DNA of 64,000 nt from DSXH01 sp964532065 (GCA_964532065.1 CAZHHG010000001.1:85503-149502); one strand, 5' to 3'; counted from the first letter of the stretch, positions 1-9,586 are shown. The notes: generated from the letters alone by a model not told the origin. Numbers and translations are program-made.

Positions 1-1
1 T

Positions 2-679
2 ATTGCGGCAGTAATGGGATTGGATAAACTGCAGGGAATCAATATCGGAGGACTCGCAGCAATTTCGGAAGGGAATCTGGACGGTATTAACATCGGCGGA
101 CTGGGTGTAGTGGCGCAGAAAAATCTGAGAGGAATAAACATTGGAGGATTGGCGAGTGTATCCGAGGGAGACCAGTATGGATTCAACTTCGGTGGTCTTG
201 CCGTTGTTGCCCAGGGAAATTTGCTGGGAATTAATATCGGCGGACTCGCGGCTGTTTCGGAAGGAAGAATGGCTGGAATCAATTTCGGTGGATTGGCTGT
301 AGTGGGTAAAGAGGATTTAAAAGGAATCAATATGGCCGGACTAGCAGTTGTAAGCGAAGGCGAAATAATCGGTTTGAATCAGGCTCTGCTTGCAATTGTA
401 AGTGAAAGCGAAATAAAAGGCGTTACTGTAGCCGGATATAAAATAGAAGCACCTAAATTTACCGGTTTAAATGTGAGCGGTTGGGTTGATGTTGAAGATT
501 TTACAGGATTATCGGCCGCGGTGTATCACAGAATTACAGACCAACAACGAGGGATAGTAATCGGTTTATTCAATGTCGCCGAGGAGCTGCACGGCATTCA
601 GATAGGGCTTATAAACATCGCGAAGAATAACAATGGTATTGCAAAAATTCTTCCGTTCATTAATGCACACTTCGATTAG
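2..679 (+). CDS. Surface repeat protein, LA_2272-like (5' end missing)
   Basis: The frame is open to the left edge, so the N-terminus lies outside the window; an ATG at 14 is internal to the open frame. The visible part is a run of about ten 16-residue repeats of the form L-x-G-I-N-I-G-G-L-A-x-V-x-E-G-x. The repeat tails alternate between S-E-G and A-Q-x-N, giving a 32-residue superperiod that decays toward the C-terminus. The last 50 residues (G-I-V-I-G-L-F-N-V, G-I-Q-I-G-L-I-N-I) resemble the LA_2272-type surface repeat family of Leptospira and Bacteroidota. The regular short Gly/hydrophobic repeat suggests a beta-solenoid. Function is unknown. It converges on the aminotransferase gene across a shared terminator. 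Confidence 0.7.
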   Translation: MAAVMGLDKLQGINIGGLAAISEGNLDGINIGGLGVVAQKNLRGINIGGLASVSEGDQYGFNFGGLAVVAQGNLLGINIGGLAAVSEGRMAGINFGGLAVVGKEDLKGINMAGLAVVSEGEIIGLNQALLAIVSESEIKGVTVAGYKIEAPKFTGLNVSGWVDVEDFTGLSAAVYHRITDQQRGIVIGLFNVAEELHGIQIGLINIAKNNNGIAKILPFINAHFD

Positions 680-695
680 AAAGAAATTATAAATC

Positions 696-723
696 AGTTT
701 CCCCCTTTAAAAAGGGGGAAACT
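696..723. terminator. Bidirectional intrinsic terminator
   Basis: A 13-bp perfect inverted repeat (AGTTTCCCCCTTT and its complement) separated by two bases lies between the convergent repeat-protein and aminotransferase genes. The A/T-rich outer stem gives a U-run in both directions. Confidence 0.75.
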
Positions 724-731
724 TCAATTAT

Positions 732-1949
732 CTACGCAGCTTCAATTTCTTTAATAGACTTCTCAATAATTTTTACAGCTTCTTTAATCTGCTCTTCATT
801 TATTACGAGCGGGGGTGCGAAACGGATGATATGCTGGTGAGTCGGTTTTGCAAGTAAACCGTTTTCTTTCATCTGAAGGCAGACGTCCCATGCTTCTTTA
901 CCGTTTTTCGGTTTAATTACTATCGCATTCAGTAATCCTTTTCCGCGGACGAGTTCAATCATATCGGAATTGATCTTAGAAATTTCCTCTCTGAAAACCT
1001 TCCCAAGTTTTTCAGCATTCTGATCAAGTTTTTCCTCTTTAAGTACTTCGAGAGCGGAAATTGCAACTTTAGAAGCAAGCGGATTGCCGCCGAATGTAGA
1101 CCCGTGTTCACCCGGTTTTATTACGAGCATAATATCATCGTCTGCGAGCACCGCGCTTATCGGCATAGTTCCGCCGCTCAACGCCTTCCCAAGAATTACA
1201 ATATCGGGTCTTACTTTTTCATGTTCGCAGGCAAGAAGTTTTCCTGTGCGGCATAATCCGGTTTGAACTTCATCGGCAATAAAGAGAACGTTCTTCTCTT
1301 TACACATCTGATAAGCCTTCGAAAGATAACCTTCGTCGGGTACAACGACTCCGGCTTCACCCTGGATCGGTTCAACAAGAAATCCCGCAACATTAGGATC
1401 CTGAAGAGCTTTCTCAAGCTCCGCCAGATCGTTGTACGGTATTTTTATGAATCCGGGTGTGTAAGGTCCAAAACCGCGGTAGGAATCGGGATCGTTCGAC
1501 ATTGAAATAACTGTGATAGTTCTGCCGTGGAAATTACCGAGGCAAACAACAATTTTTGCTTCGTTTTCAGGAATTCCTTTCTTATCGTAAGCCCAGCGTC
1601 GGCAGAGTTTAAGAGCGGTTTCGTCTGCTTCGGCACCGGAGTTCATCGGCAGTACTTTATCGTATCCGAAATATTCCGTGATATACTTTTCGTATGGACC
1701 GAGACAGTTATTGTAGAATGCGCGCGATGTTAATGTTAAAGTCTTTGCCTGTTCAATCATAGTGTCGATAATTTTGGGATGGCAGTGACCCTGGTTAACC
1801 GCCGAATAAGCCGAAAGAAAATCGTAGTATTTTTTCCCTTCAACATCCCAGAGGAATACACCTTCCCCTTTTGCAAGAACGACCGGAAGCGGATGATAAT
1901 TGTGCGCTCCATACTTATCTTCCAGTTCAATGTAGTCTTTAGTAATCAT
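732..1949 (-). CDS. rocD: Ornithine aminotransferase
   Basis: Class-III PLP-dependent aminotransferase, 405 aa, the usual length for ornithine aminotransferase. It is expected to convert ornithine and 2-oxoglutarate to glutamate-5-semialdehyde and glutamate in the cytoplasm, linking arginine breakdown to proline/glutamate. Seen in the sequence: N-terminal Y-G-A-H-N-Y-H-P-L-P, cofactor-binding S-G-A-E-A (near 104-108), D226 in A-D-E-V-Q, and the Schiff-base lysine K255 in L-G-K-A-L-S-G-G. The ATG start matches the family N-terminus. It stands alone, with a 264-bp AT-rich upstream region. The ornithine form is favoured over acetylornithine aminotransferase because of the N-terminal signature. 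Confidence 0.92.
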   Translation of the reverse strand: MITKDYIELEDKYGAHNYHPLPVVLAKGEGVFLWDVEGKKYYDFLSAYSAVNQGHCHPKIIDTMIEQAKTLTLTSRAFYNNCLGPYEKYITEYFGYDKVLPMNSGAEADETALKLCRRWAYDKKGIPENEAKIVVCLGNFHGRTITVISMSNDPDSYRGFGPYTPGFIKIPYNDLAELEKALQDPNVAGFLVEPIQGEAGVVVPDEGYLSKAYQMCKEKNVLFIADEVQTGLCRTGKLLACEHEKVRPDIVILGKALSGGTMPISAVLADDDIMLVIKPGEHGSTFGGNPLASKVAISALEVLKEEKLDQNAEKLGKVFREEISKINSDMIELVRGKGLLNAIVIKPKNGKEAWDVCLQMKENGLLAKPTHQHIIRFAPPLVINEEQIKEAVKIIEKSIKEIEAA

Positions 1950-2174
1950 ATTTTCTCCGAATGATTTTTAAGTATCGATTTTATCAGTTATTTAACAAAT
2001 GAATTCACAAATTCTAAAAAGGACTTTTCGAATTGTTTTAACTAAAGGTGATAAATTTTACTGGTGAAATATATCGAACCTTGTTCGGGCTTCCAAAATT
2101 TAGGAATCGATTTTAAGAAGTGGTTTTAAAATGCTTTGAAAAACAAACTTAAACGCGATTATTGAAAAATAAAA

Positions 2175-2202
2175 GAGCCCGGAGCCGATTAATTTCCGGG
2201 CC
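2175..2202 (-). terminator. Intrinsic terminator of the DUF1579 gene
   Basis: On the minus strand a GGGCCCGGA / TCCGGGCTC hairpin is followed by TCTTTTATTTTT, just downstream of the DUF1579 stop codon. Confidence 0.75.
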
Positions 2203-2213
2203 CATAATTAAAA

Positions 2214-2777
2214 TTACTTCCTGATATACTCCATGGTGAACATCTTAACTTCCTGTCCACCCATTTCACCGAACATATCGAAGACAGTTTTGTTATCGTT
2301 AATCCATTTAGAAACAGAACGGTATTTCATCGGTTTCCCGGCCGCAGGATCATAACCTTCGCCGGTAAATTCAAGAGAGTTGGTTTTATCATCGTACTTT
2401 CCTTTCATCATCATAATTCCGGTTCCCATATTATCGATCCAGATACTTACGAATCCTTTGGTGCCGTTATCGTAAGCATCGATACCGAGTCCTTCAAAGG
2501 GCATTCCGCCCATCTCCCCTTTATGAACCGACTTCATATATCTTCCTTCGAGTATCAATTCGAAAGTTGCTTCACCTTCGGATTTCGTTTCAGCGCCGGT
2601 TGAAGGATCTACAAATGTTGTTACTGTTTTCCAGTTCCCGGCCATTTTTGCCATCATCTGGTGCATTGGACCGGGAGTCATATATTCAACCCAGGCTTTC
2701 ATTGCTTCCGCCTGATCCTGGGCATAAATACCGGTTGAAAGAAAAAGAAAACAGGATGCTAAAAGGATCTTTTTCAT
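2214..2777 (-). CDS. Exported DUF1579 family protein
   Basis: 187 aa with a signal peptide (MKKILLASCFLFLSTGIYAQ). The mature part follows the DUF1579 pattern: an M-A-G-N-W-K segment near residue 43, a central strand region with G-R-Y-M-K and G-L-G-I-D-A-Y-D-N-G, and a C-terminal region ending F-T-M-E-Y. DUF1579 proteins are small lipocalin-like beta proteins of unknown biochemical role, and the exported form is common in Bacteroidota. It is rich in methionine and glycine (G-T-G-I-M-M-M-K-G). It is monocistronic, with its own terminator. Confidence 0.8.
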   Translation of the reverse strand: MKKILLASCFLFLSTGIYAQDQAEAMKAWVEYMTPGPMHQMMAKMAGNWKTVTTFVDPSTGAETKSEGEATFELILEGRYMKSVHKGEMGGMPFEGLGIDAYDNGTKGFVSIWIDNMGTGIMMMKGKYDDKTNSLEFTGEGYDPAAGKPMKYRSVSKWINDNKTVFDMFGEMGGQEVKMFTMEYIRK

Positions 2778-2905
2778 TTTAATTCCTTTCTGTAAAATAA
2801 TTGATATATAGTTATTGGAGTTTTGGAGCGGAGGTTAAAATAAGACTTTTGAAGAACTAAAAAATATTTTTTTTGGATTAAGAGGACATCCGCATTTTAT
2901 TTAGA

Positions 2906-4129
2906 TTAATCATCGTTCGCATAAACGCCCTTATCTTTAAAAAACAGGAACATCAGAGCGGTTATAGAACCGAACAGAAATGAACCGATCCACAATACAT
3001 CCGATCCGAACAGATCCAGTACTTCTGTTCCGAGCCAGGGACCGATCATAAGCGCGAGACTGAAAGTCATCTGGAAATATCCCATATACTCTCCCCGCTT
3101 GTGCGATGGTGAAATAGCAGACGTATAAGAAGTGCTTGCAGGAAAAAAGATCATCTCCCCGAAAGTCCAGATAACGATCGTGAACGAAATGAAATAAATA
3201 TTATCTGAAAGCACCATAAGGCCAAAACCAATTCCGCATAAAAGAGCGCCGAGAGCGAGAGCCTTTCTATCATCCCACGCCGCCATAGCGTTATTAAGAG
3301 GCACTTCTATAAAAATTATAATTACGGTATTGATTGCAGTTAATATTCCGAAAACGGCGCCGGAATAACCGAGATCCCGTACAATGTAAAGAGGAAATCC
3401 GCCGATATGCTGAAAGAAAACAATATTAACCGGAATAAGTGAAAACAGAAAAAGCAGAAAAACTTTATCATTCAAAATACCCGATCTATTTAGAGATGCT
3501 TCGCCATTACTGGAAATCCCCGTTTCTGTTTTAGCAGCACTGGCTTCGGCATATGATTCATGCTCATCAAACCGTGCTATCATCAGAAAGATACCCGCTA
3601 CAATCGACGTAATACCGTCTACATAGAAAAGTAATTTAAAATCGATAGTGGTTAGAATTCCGCCGATGACAGGACCTATACTCATACCTAGATTTATAGC
3701 GAGCCGGTTTAATGCAAATGAGATTTTCCTTTTGGCCGGTTCCGATTCGGTTGAAATAAGAGAGAGATTAGCGGGACGGAATGCCTCGCTTATTACTGAC
3801 CAGATTACCGTGTAGCCAAGTATTAGATAGTAATCCGTTATGAACGGATAGACAAAAAGCATCAGACCGGTTAAGACAAGAGAGAGTTTCATTACCCGCA
3901 GCGCACCGAGTTTATCCGATAACTTCCCGACAATCGGCGCGGTTAAGAGAGCGCCAAATCCGTAGAACGCGAGAACCAGTCCTGCGCTGCCAGCGCTCAC
4001 CCCAAAATCCTTCGCCATATAAATCGCAAGGAACGGAAGAACCATTGTTCCTGAGCGGTTTATCAGCGTGGCGAACGCCAGTATCCAGATGTTATGCGGG
4101 ATCTCTTTCAGTCCGCGATACGGATTCAT
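2906..4129 (-). CDS. MFS transporter
   Basis: 407 aa with about 12 predicted membrane segments and no signal peptide. It shows the MFS inter-helix 2-3 loop signature (G-K-L-S-D-K-L-G near residue 70) and a long cytoplasmic central loop around 195-215 (rich in E, A, S, T) between the six-helix halves. It most resembles drug-exporter type MFS proteins of the DHA1 group, but nothing in the sequence fixes the substrate. The nearest upstream gene is divergent (4291), so it is probably transcribed alone. A TATTTTTG motif on the minus strand at 4209-4216 could be its -7 element, with no clear partner. Confidence 0.85.
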   Translation of the reverse strand: MNPYRGLKEIPHNIWILAFATLINRSGTMVLPFLAIYMAKDFGVSAGSAGLVLAFYGFGALLTAPIVGKLSDKLGALRVMKLSLVLTGLMLFVYPFITDYYLILGYTVIWSVISEAFRPANLSLISTESEPAKRKISFALNRLAINLGMSIGPVIGGILTTIDFKLLFYVDGITSIVAGIFLMIARFDEHESYAEASAAKTETGISSNGEASLNRSGILNDKVFLLFLFSLIPVNIVFFQHIGGFPLYIVRDLGYSGAVFGILTAINTVIIIFIEVPLNNAMAAWDDRKALALGALLCGIGFGLMVLSDNIYFISFTIVIWTFGEMIFFPASTSYTSAISPSHKRGEYMGYFQMTFSLALMIGPWLGTEVLDLFGSDVLWIGSFLFGSITALMFLFFKDKGVYANDD

Positions 4130-4290
4130 TTAATAGTGACCAATCTTTTTTATTAATCGAATTAAACCGGATCTAAATCCAGGTGTTGATACCCGGCAAG
4201 CATCTATGCAAAAATAGCAAAAGCTATCTACTAAATAATCAACTAATTCATTAAGTTAATCCGTGTAAATTATTTAAAGGAGATTAAAAA

Positions 4291-4740
4291 ATGACGATAC
4301 GCCGCATAGTAATTTCCGTGGTTGTATTGATCGGTATTGCAGGCTGTTCATCCCTGGTATTAACACCGTCCGATTTTTCATGGCCTGTAGAAAATGTTCT
4401 GAAAGTTGACGATAAAGGTTTTGTTGCCGAGGACCGGTATACGTTTTCAATCAATTTGAAAAAGCTTTTTTATGAGGAGTTTAAAGATTCAACTTCTTTT
4501 TCCGGTAAAGAGATAAGGATAATCCGTGATAAAACAGGTTATTACTACATGACCGGAAAAGATTATAAGAATGTATATGTATTTATTCCTGTTGAAAACG
4601 GAATGAAAATGGAAAATAAAATTGTTATCTCGGAAACCGAGAAATTATCCTCCCCAGTATTTAATCAGAAGTCACCGAATATTGAGTTGATTGACGGATC
4701 AAAAAAATATCTGCTGAATCATAAAGGAATAGTGAGGTAA
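4291..4740 (+). CDS. Small lipoprotein of unknown function
   Basis: 149 aa with a hydrophobic leader and a lipobox I-A-G-C ending near residue 19, so probably a lipidated envelope protein. A Shine-Dalgarno AAGGAG at 4277-4282 supports the ATG. The mature domain is predicted mixed alpha/beta without motifs I recognise (R-I-I-R-D-K-T-G-Y-Y-Y near the middle). It ends three bases before the next ATG, so the two genes are almost certainly co-transcribed and may work together at the envelope. Confidence 0.7.
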   Translation: MTIRRIVISVVVLIGIAGCSSLVLTPSDFSWPVENVLKVDDKGFVAEDRYTFSINLKKLFYEEFKDSTSFSGKEIRIIRDKTGYYYMTGKDYKNVYVFIPVENGMKMENKIVISETEKLSSPVFNQKSPNIELIDGSKKYLLNHKGIVR

Positions 4741-4743
4741 CAG

Positions 4744-5982
4744 ATGAAGAAGAATATTTTATTGCTGACAATATTATCTCTAATGATTTCCTCTGTTTCA
4801 TTTTCACAATCGGATTTTGAAAAGACACAGAATTTTAAAACGAAATACAAACAAATTGAAGAAGCAATTAAAAACGCTTCTACACTCGATGAATGCAACA
4901 CTATCTCATCAGATATAGCAAAAATGAAAGAGGAATTTTTAGCGGATAAACCTCTTCTAGATAAGAGCCTCTACCCAGATAATTTTGAAACATCTTTTGC
5001 AAAAATTGAGAAGGCGCTTGAGATAAGGAAGGGGGATTTTACCCAGATAGTTGAACTTACAAGCGAAGTCGGAACACTTAAGACACAGGTTACAGAGCTG
5101 AGCGAGAAGAACCAGAATCTGATCGGTCAGATCCGCCAGCTGAATCTGCGCGTGGAAAAGGACGCCGCTACAATTGCATCGCTTCAGAAACTTGTTGCGC
5201 AGTTGAAGAGTAATATTCAGCAGAGAGATTTGCTGGTGAGGGATATTGTTGATAGTCTCCTGGCGGAATTTGTGAACGCTCCTTCATCGCTAAATGAGGC
5301 CGAGAAACAATCGATTATTTCTAAAGTCGACAGCCGTAATCTCTTTTACAATATAGAGAGGACTATCAGCGACAACATTCAATTCATGCGTGTAACCCAG
5401 CTTAATCCGGAAGATCTTGCCGGAATGAAGAATCAGTACCGCGATTTCAACAAAGTCTGGAAACAGATCGGTCCGCGGCTTGCCGATGTTTATCTCGATA
5501 AAAGAGAGAAAGCCGTTGAGATCGGAAACATCGACGGAATGTTCAACGACTGGAATCAGAAAATTAACGAGGAGATGTGGGGCCGCTTGAATAAACTATT
5601 CCGTGAAAAACAGATCCCGATGCTTCCTTTCAGCAGCGGCGATCAATTTACAAACAGTGCCGTCTCGTTTATTGATGATGAAATTAAAAATCTCGGCGTT
5701 AAGAGTTCCGACGAGTCCGAGCGTAATTTTTACACATTCACAGACAGCGTCTACTTTCCGCAGATTGAGCCGGTATGGATACCGATACTTATCGAAAACA
5801 ATATGATGACTGAAGCCAATAAAGATACGATTGACGCGCGGATTGCGGTCTGGAAAGAAAAAGTAGCGCCGGCATCAGCATTCAACTGGATTTATGTCGC
5901 ACTGATTGCGGTAATTGTATTTCTCACAATCGCCTATTTTCTCAAAGGAAGAAAAAGAAGTATTCCACCGCAGAACGAATAA
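4744..5982 (+). CDS. Exported coiled-coil membrane protein, unknown
   Basis: 412 aa. N-terminal signal peptide (ends near F-S-Q-S, residue 22); a heptad-rich coiled coil around 105-165 (repeated L at a/d positions, with alternating T-L-K, V-T-E-L, L-I-G-Q-I, L-N-L-R-V); a helical middle; then one membrane segment near 384-402 (I-Y-V-A-L-I-A-V-I-V-F-L) followed by a basic tail K-G-R-K-R. This predicts a periplasmic protein anchored in the inner membrane by its C-terminus. I recognise no family. It forms an operon with the upstream lipoprotein and ends at a strong terminator. Confidence 0.7.
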   Translation: MKKNILLLTILSLMISSVSFSQSDFEKTQNFKTKYKQIEEAIKNASTLDECNTISSDIAKMKEEFLADKPLLDKSLYPDNFETSFAKIEKALEIRKGDFTQIVELTSEVGTLKTQVTELSEKNQNLIGQIRQLNLRVEKDAATIASLQKLVAQLKSNIQQRDLLVRDIVDSLLAEFVNAPSSLNEAEKQSIISKVDSRNLFYNIERTISDNIQFMRVTQLNPEDLAGMKNQYRDFNKVWKQIGPRLADVYLDKREKAVEIGNIDGMFNDWNQKINEEMWGRLNKLFREKQIPMLPFSSGDQFTNSAVSFIDDEIKNLGVKSSDESERNFYTFTDSVYFPQIEPVWIPILIENNMMTEANKDTIDARIAVWKEKVAPASAFNWIYVALIAVIVFLTIAYFLKGRKRSIPPQNE

Positions 5983-6005
5983 AAATATTTAATAAAATCA
6001 TTGAG

Positions 6006-6032
6006 AATGCCGGCCTGTCCGGCATTTTTTTT
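6006..6032 (+). terminator. Intrinsic terminator
   Basis: Perfect 8-bp stem AATGCCGG / CCGGCATT with a 5-base loop followed by T7-8, 24 bases after the coiled-coil gene. Confidence 0.85.
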
Positions 6033-6287
6033 ACTATATCTTCTGTCACAAGCACTGAATAATAGGTTGACTTTGGCCGCGTCATACTTTAAGTTGCTCT
6101 CGGATGTTGTATTAGCTAACGAAACTTCATACTGTTCCCTTGAACCGTAATGAAAGAAAACAAATGCAGCTTAATTGAATTCCAAGAACAACCCTATCAT
6201 AATCTTAAAGACTTATTTCAAACCAATAAGCCCTTATTAAATTATCTTAATAGATCAGGTCAGACTATTCTTTCCATATATAATTCC

Positions 6288-6305
6288 AAGACATGATTAT
6301 GTCTT
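6288..6305 (+). promoter_or_regulatory. Hairpin abutting the ribosome binding site of the T9SS gene
   Basis: AAGACAT-GATT-ATGTCTT is a perfect 7-bp stem with a 4-base loop that ends exactly where the Shine-Dalgarno AAGGAGGG (6306-6313) begins. A stem at this place can protect the mRNA 5' end or modulate translation initiation. The role is inferred. The 284 bases between the preceding terminator and the gene hold nothing else I can identify. Confidence 0.4.
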
Positions 6306-6316
6306 AAGGAGGGCGC

Positions 6317-9300
6317 ATGAAAATCAAATTTACATCAGTCTTATTAATTCTATTATTCTTCACTCAGATTCGTCTTGTTGCACAATCCGACAAAAGAGAG
6401 ATGAAGGAGAATAAAGCAGTTTCAGAAATTGAGATGAATTTTCCCCTGCCCGGTCCTTTTCAGGCAGCAAAGGAAACCAACGCTAATTTCGCTACAACGG
6501 TTTATACTTTCGGTGATATCACAGTCTTCTCCTATTTCGACAACACATCAATAACAGTTTATGACGCAAACGGAACGCAGAAAGGGACACAGACACTAAA
6601 CACCGATAAGTATCACACATTTAATTACGGAATCGGCGTTTTCAGAATTGTGGGAAATAAAACTTATACCGTTCTGGTCGGTGACGCAATTTCTTCAACA
6701 GTAAATGGTTTCTTTGCGGTTGATGAAGCCGGCAGAGCCGTTTCAACAAAACTGAATACCTGGATGTCGCGACAATCTAGTTTAAGCGGAGATGATTTTA
6801 TTGTCTTTGCTTATGAAAACGGGACCGGGTTTACCGTAAGAAATCTAACAACCGGTAATATAATTGCGGCAGGGTCATTAAATGCCGGGGAACATTATTC
6901 TTTTAAAAACGGAGTTGGCGTTCCCTGGAACACACCTCTTCAGGTAACAGGTACAAAACCCGTTTCCGCACTCTCGTATGAGGATCAGGATTATTATGTT
7001 CCATCAAGCAACGGCTCTTTTGTTGGAACCACCTTCTATGGTTATTCGGCTTATAACGGAAGCTGGACAAACAGTATTACCGTGACATCGTATTCAGATA
7101 ATAATACGATTACTGTTAGAAACTCAGGCACCGGACAGGTAATTGGGACAACAACATTACAAACCGGACAGGTCTATTCATCCGGAGTTACAACTCCCAC
7201 ATACTGGTCTGTTACTTCAACCGGTCCTGTCTCCGCCGCAAATATTCCTTTCTTTGGCTGGACGGGTAGTTATAGTTATATGACAAGAGCAATTGACCAG
7301 ACGGGTAGAGGATTTGGTACATTATTTTATGTCCCCACAATTGCAAGTAATATCCATGTCTTTTCTTTTGAAAACGGAAACAATATATCTATCACGAGAT
7401 TGGGTCAGTACAATCAATTCCCGTACACCAGCACAATGCCGGTCTATACAGGAACTTTAAACGAAGGCCAGCATTATAATTTCACTTCGACTTCGGGTAA
7501 TTATGTTTATAAGATTGAAGGCTCAAAAAATATTTCTGTTCTGCAAAGTAATAGCTCCGCAGGAGCGGATTTTATGCCCCTCGCATATTCTCTTGATTAC
7601 CCTGATCTTGCAATTTCAACAAGCGACATTGCCTACAGCAAAGCGGATTCCGATATTCAGGTGGGCGATCTTATAACGGTAACAGTAACGGTTCATAATT
7701 ACGGAAACGTTGCGGCTTCCAATGTACTATGTTACGCATACGAAGGTGATCCTGACGCCGGCGGTAACGCACCGCTTATAGGAAGCGGAACGATTTCAAG
7801 CATTCCAGTCGGAGGCACAGGAACATTTACATTCCAGTACAGGGTTCCTACAAGTCCCGAGTACCGGTTCCTGGTGGTTAAAGTCGATCCGACAAATCAA
7901 ATTACTGAATCAAACGAATCGAACAATAAAGCAACCCGAAGCATCAAGCCGAACGGAGATCTTCTGCCTCCTCTCGCCGTAACTGTTACTGCACCGTCGA
8001 GCTTATCACTAACCGGAGGAGTTCTTACACCAAATCCATTCACTGTTAAATTCGATATCTTCAACACAGGAACAGTAAACGCGGCCAACTGTACAGTAAC
8101 GCTTGAACTATTCAACGGACTTACACTCGCTTCGGGCACACTTGTTAGAAACCTGGGAGACATCGCTGGTAACGCAACAAAATCTGTTGAGTATTCTATT
8201 AATGCAAATCCGGCCACATCCGGATTTAATCTCTACAGAGCAACTATAAGAGCAACCTCGCTTACAGATAAAGTTGTAAGCAGGAGCGTAAATATTCCGG
8301 ACGGAACTCCGCCTGCAGCGCCGACAAATCTGGCCGGTCAGGTTACAGGCAACGGAGCCGGATCGTTCACATGGAACGCAAACGGTGAGGCAGATCTCGC
8401 CGGTTACTATCTCTATTACGGAACAAACGGCACAAACTGGAACGGCACAGGCGCCGCTCAGGGTAATTCGCCGATACTGGTTATCGGTCAGACAAACTTA
8501 AATATTAGCGGTCTTCCGTCAGGACTCCATTATTTCATGCTGAAAGCTTTTGATACATCCAATAATCTAAGTGCGGGAAGTAATATCGTACAACTAACAT
8601 TTTCCGGTCAGACTACTGTCCAGCAGATCTTTTACGGAAATACTCCATATACCGTAACCGTATCAACCGATCAGGGCGGATGGGGTTTTGTAGCCGGGAC
8701 AAACAGCTACGGAGACCTTGGCAAATATCAGCGTTTCGATATTTCTCAAAACGCTAAATTGACCGGTACGTATATTTACTTTGCAGGCAAAACAATCACG
8801 GGCAGTGCGGACAACTTTAATGTAGTTGTAAAACAGCGCGACGCTGCAACGGGAGCTCCCGGATCTACACTTTACACCCAATCCTACAGTACCAATATAA
8901 TTGACATTACAACACCCGGTACATCACGGAATTACTTCCCGATTACTCCGAATCAGAATCTCACATCCCCGTTCTTTATTGGGATTGAGTGGGCTTCCGG
9001 AATTGACGACCGTTTTGGAATAATTATGGATGCCAGTACAGAAGGTGAAGGCGCAAAACGTGCATGGGAGAAATGGGATACCGGCGCTTACCATGCTATG
9101 GCTGACGCATGGAATACAATGGATCGGGACTTATGGATCGCTGCGGAAGTTGAAGTCTCAAGCGGAATTGAAGACGGCAACAATGCAATCCCGACAGGAT
9201 TTGCTCTCAACCAGAACTATCCCAATCCGTTCAACCCGACTACCGTTATCAGCTATCAACTACCGACTTCCGCGTTTGTAAGGTTGACGGTCTATGACAT

Positions 9301-9457
9301 TCTCGGTAATGAAGTCGCTGCGCTGGTAGGTAAAGAACAGCATGCGGGATATTACAGCGTGACATTCAACGCTAAAAATCTAACAAGCGGAATCTATTTC
9401 TACAGGCTGGAAGCAGGATCATTCAGCGAAGCAAAGAAACTGCTGCTGGTTAAATAA
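6317..9457 (+). CDS. Large secreted protein with CARDB/FN3 domains and T9SS sorting signal
   Basis: 1046 aa. Signal peptide 1-23; a beta-rich N-terminal region about 40-425 built from repeated blades of the type I-T-V-Y-D-x-x-G ... L-N-x-G-x-x-Y-x-F ... V-T-G-x-K-P-V-S, which resembles the IgGFc-binding N-terminal domain; a CARDB-like adhesion domain about 430-545 (V-H-N-Y-G-N-V-A-A-S ... N-E-S-N-N-K); a second Ig-like domain about 549-660; a fibronectin-III-like domain about 662-765; a further beta domain about 766-955; and a type-A T9SS C-terminal domain about 960-1046 (N-Y-P-N-P-F-N-P ... G-I-Y-F-Y-R-L). It should be exported by Sec, passed through the T9SS and fixed at or released from the cell surface. 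A strong Shine-Dalgarno supports the ATG. It is flanked by terminators, so it is a single-gene unit. Ligand unknown. Confidence 0.88.
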   Translation: MKIKFTSVLLILLFFTQIRLVAQSDKREMKENKAVSEIEMNFPLPGPFQAAKETNANFATTVYTFGDITVFSYFDNTSITVYDANGTQKGTQTLNTDKYHTFNYGIGVFRIVGNKTYTVLVGDAISSTVNGFFAVDEAGRAVSTKLNTWMSRQSSLSGDDFIVFAYENGTGFTVRNLTTGNIIAAGSLNAGEHYSFKNGVGVPWNTPLQVTGTKPVSALSYEDQDYYVPSSNGSFVGTTFYGYSAYNGSWTNSITVTSYSDNNTITVRNSGTGQVIGTTTLQTGQVYSSGVTTPTYWSVTSTGPVSAANIPFFGWTGSYSYMTRAIDQTGRGFGTLFYVPTIASNIHVFSFENGNNISITRLGQYNQFPYTSTMPVYTGTLNEGQHYNFTSTSGNYVYKIEGSKNISVLQSNSSAGADFMPLAYSLDYPDLAISTSDIAYSKADSDIQVGDLITVTVTVHNYGNVAASNVLCYAYEGDPDAGGNAPLIGSGTISSIPVGGTGTFTFQYRVPTSPEYRFLVVKVDPTNQITESNESNNKATRSIKPNGDLLPPLAVTVTAPSSLSLTGGVLTPNPFTVKFDIFNTGTVNAANCTVTLELFNGLTLASGTLVRNLGDIAGNATKSVEYSINANPATSGFNLYRATIRATSLTDKVVSRSVNIPDGTPPAAPTNLAGQVTGNGAGSFTWNANGEADLAGYYLYYGTNGTNWNGTGAAQGNSPILVIGQTNLNISGLPSGLHYFMLKAFDTSNNLSAGSNIVQLTFSGQTTVQQIFYGNTPYTVTVSTDQGGWGFVAGTNSYGDLGKYQRFDISQNAKLTGTYIYFAGKTITGSADNFNVVVKQRDAATGAPGSTLYTQSYSTNIIDITTPGTSRNYFPITPNQNLTSPFFIGIEWASGIDDRFGIIMDASTEGEGAKRAWEKWDTGAYHAMADAWNTMDRDLWIAAEVEVSSGIEDGNNAIPTGFALNQNYPNPFNPTTVISYQLPTSAFVRLTVYDILGNEVAALVGKEQHAGYYSVTFNAKNLTSGIYFYRLEAGSFSEAKKLLLVK

Positions 9458-9479
9458 ATTTAATCTGATTACTTATAAT

Positions 9480-9506
9480 AAGCCCCGGATATACCGGGGC
9501 TTTTTT
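9480..9506 (+). terminator. Intrinsic terminator of the T9SS cargo gene
   Basis: AAGCCCCGG-ATATA-CCGGGGCTT followed by TTTT: a 9-bp perfect GC-rich stem with a U-run. Confidence 0.9.
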
Positions 9507-9586
9507 ATACACTGTTTTAATTAGCCATTTTCACTTCAACTCGATAATTTTACCGGTAACTTTTCCAATAACTATGGAATGAAAAA

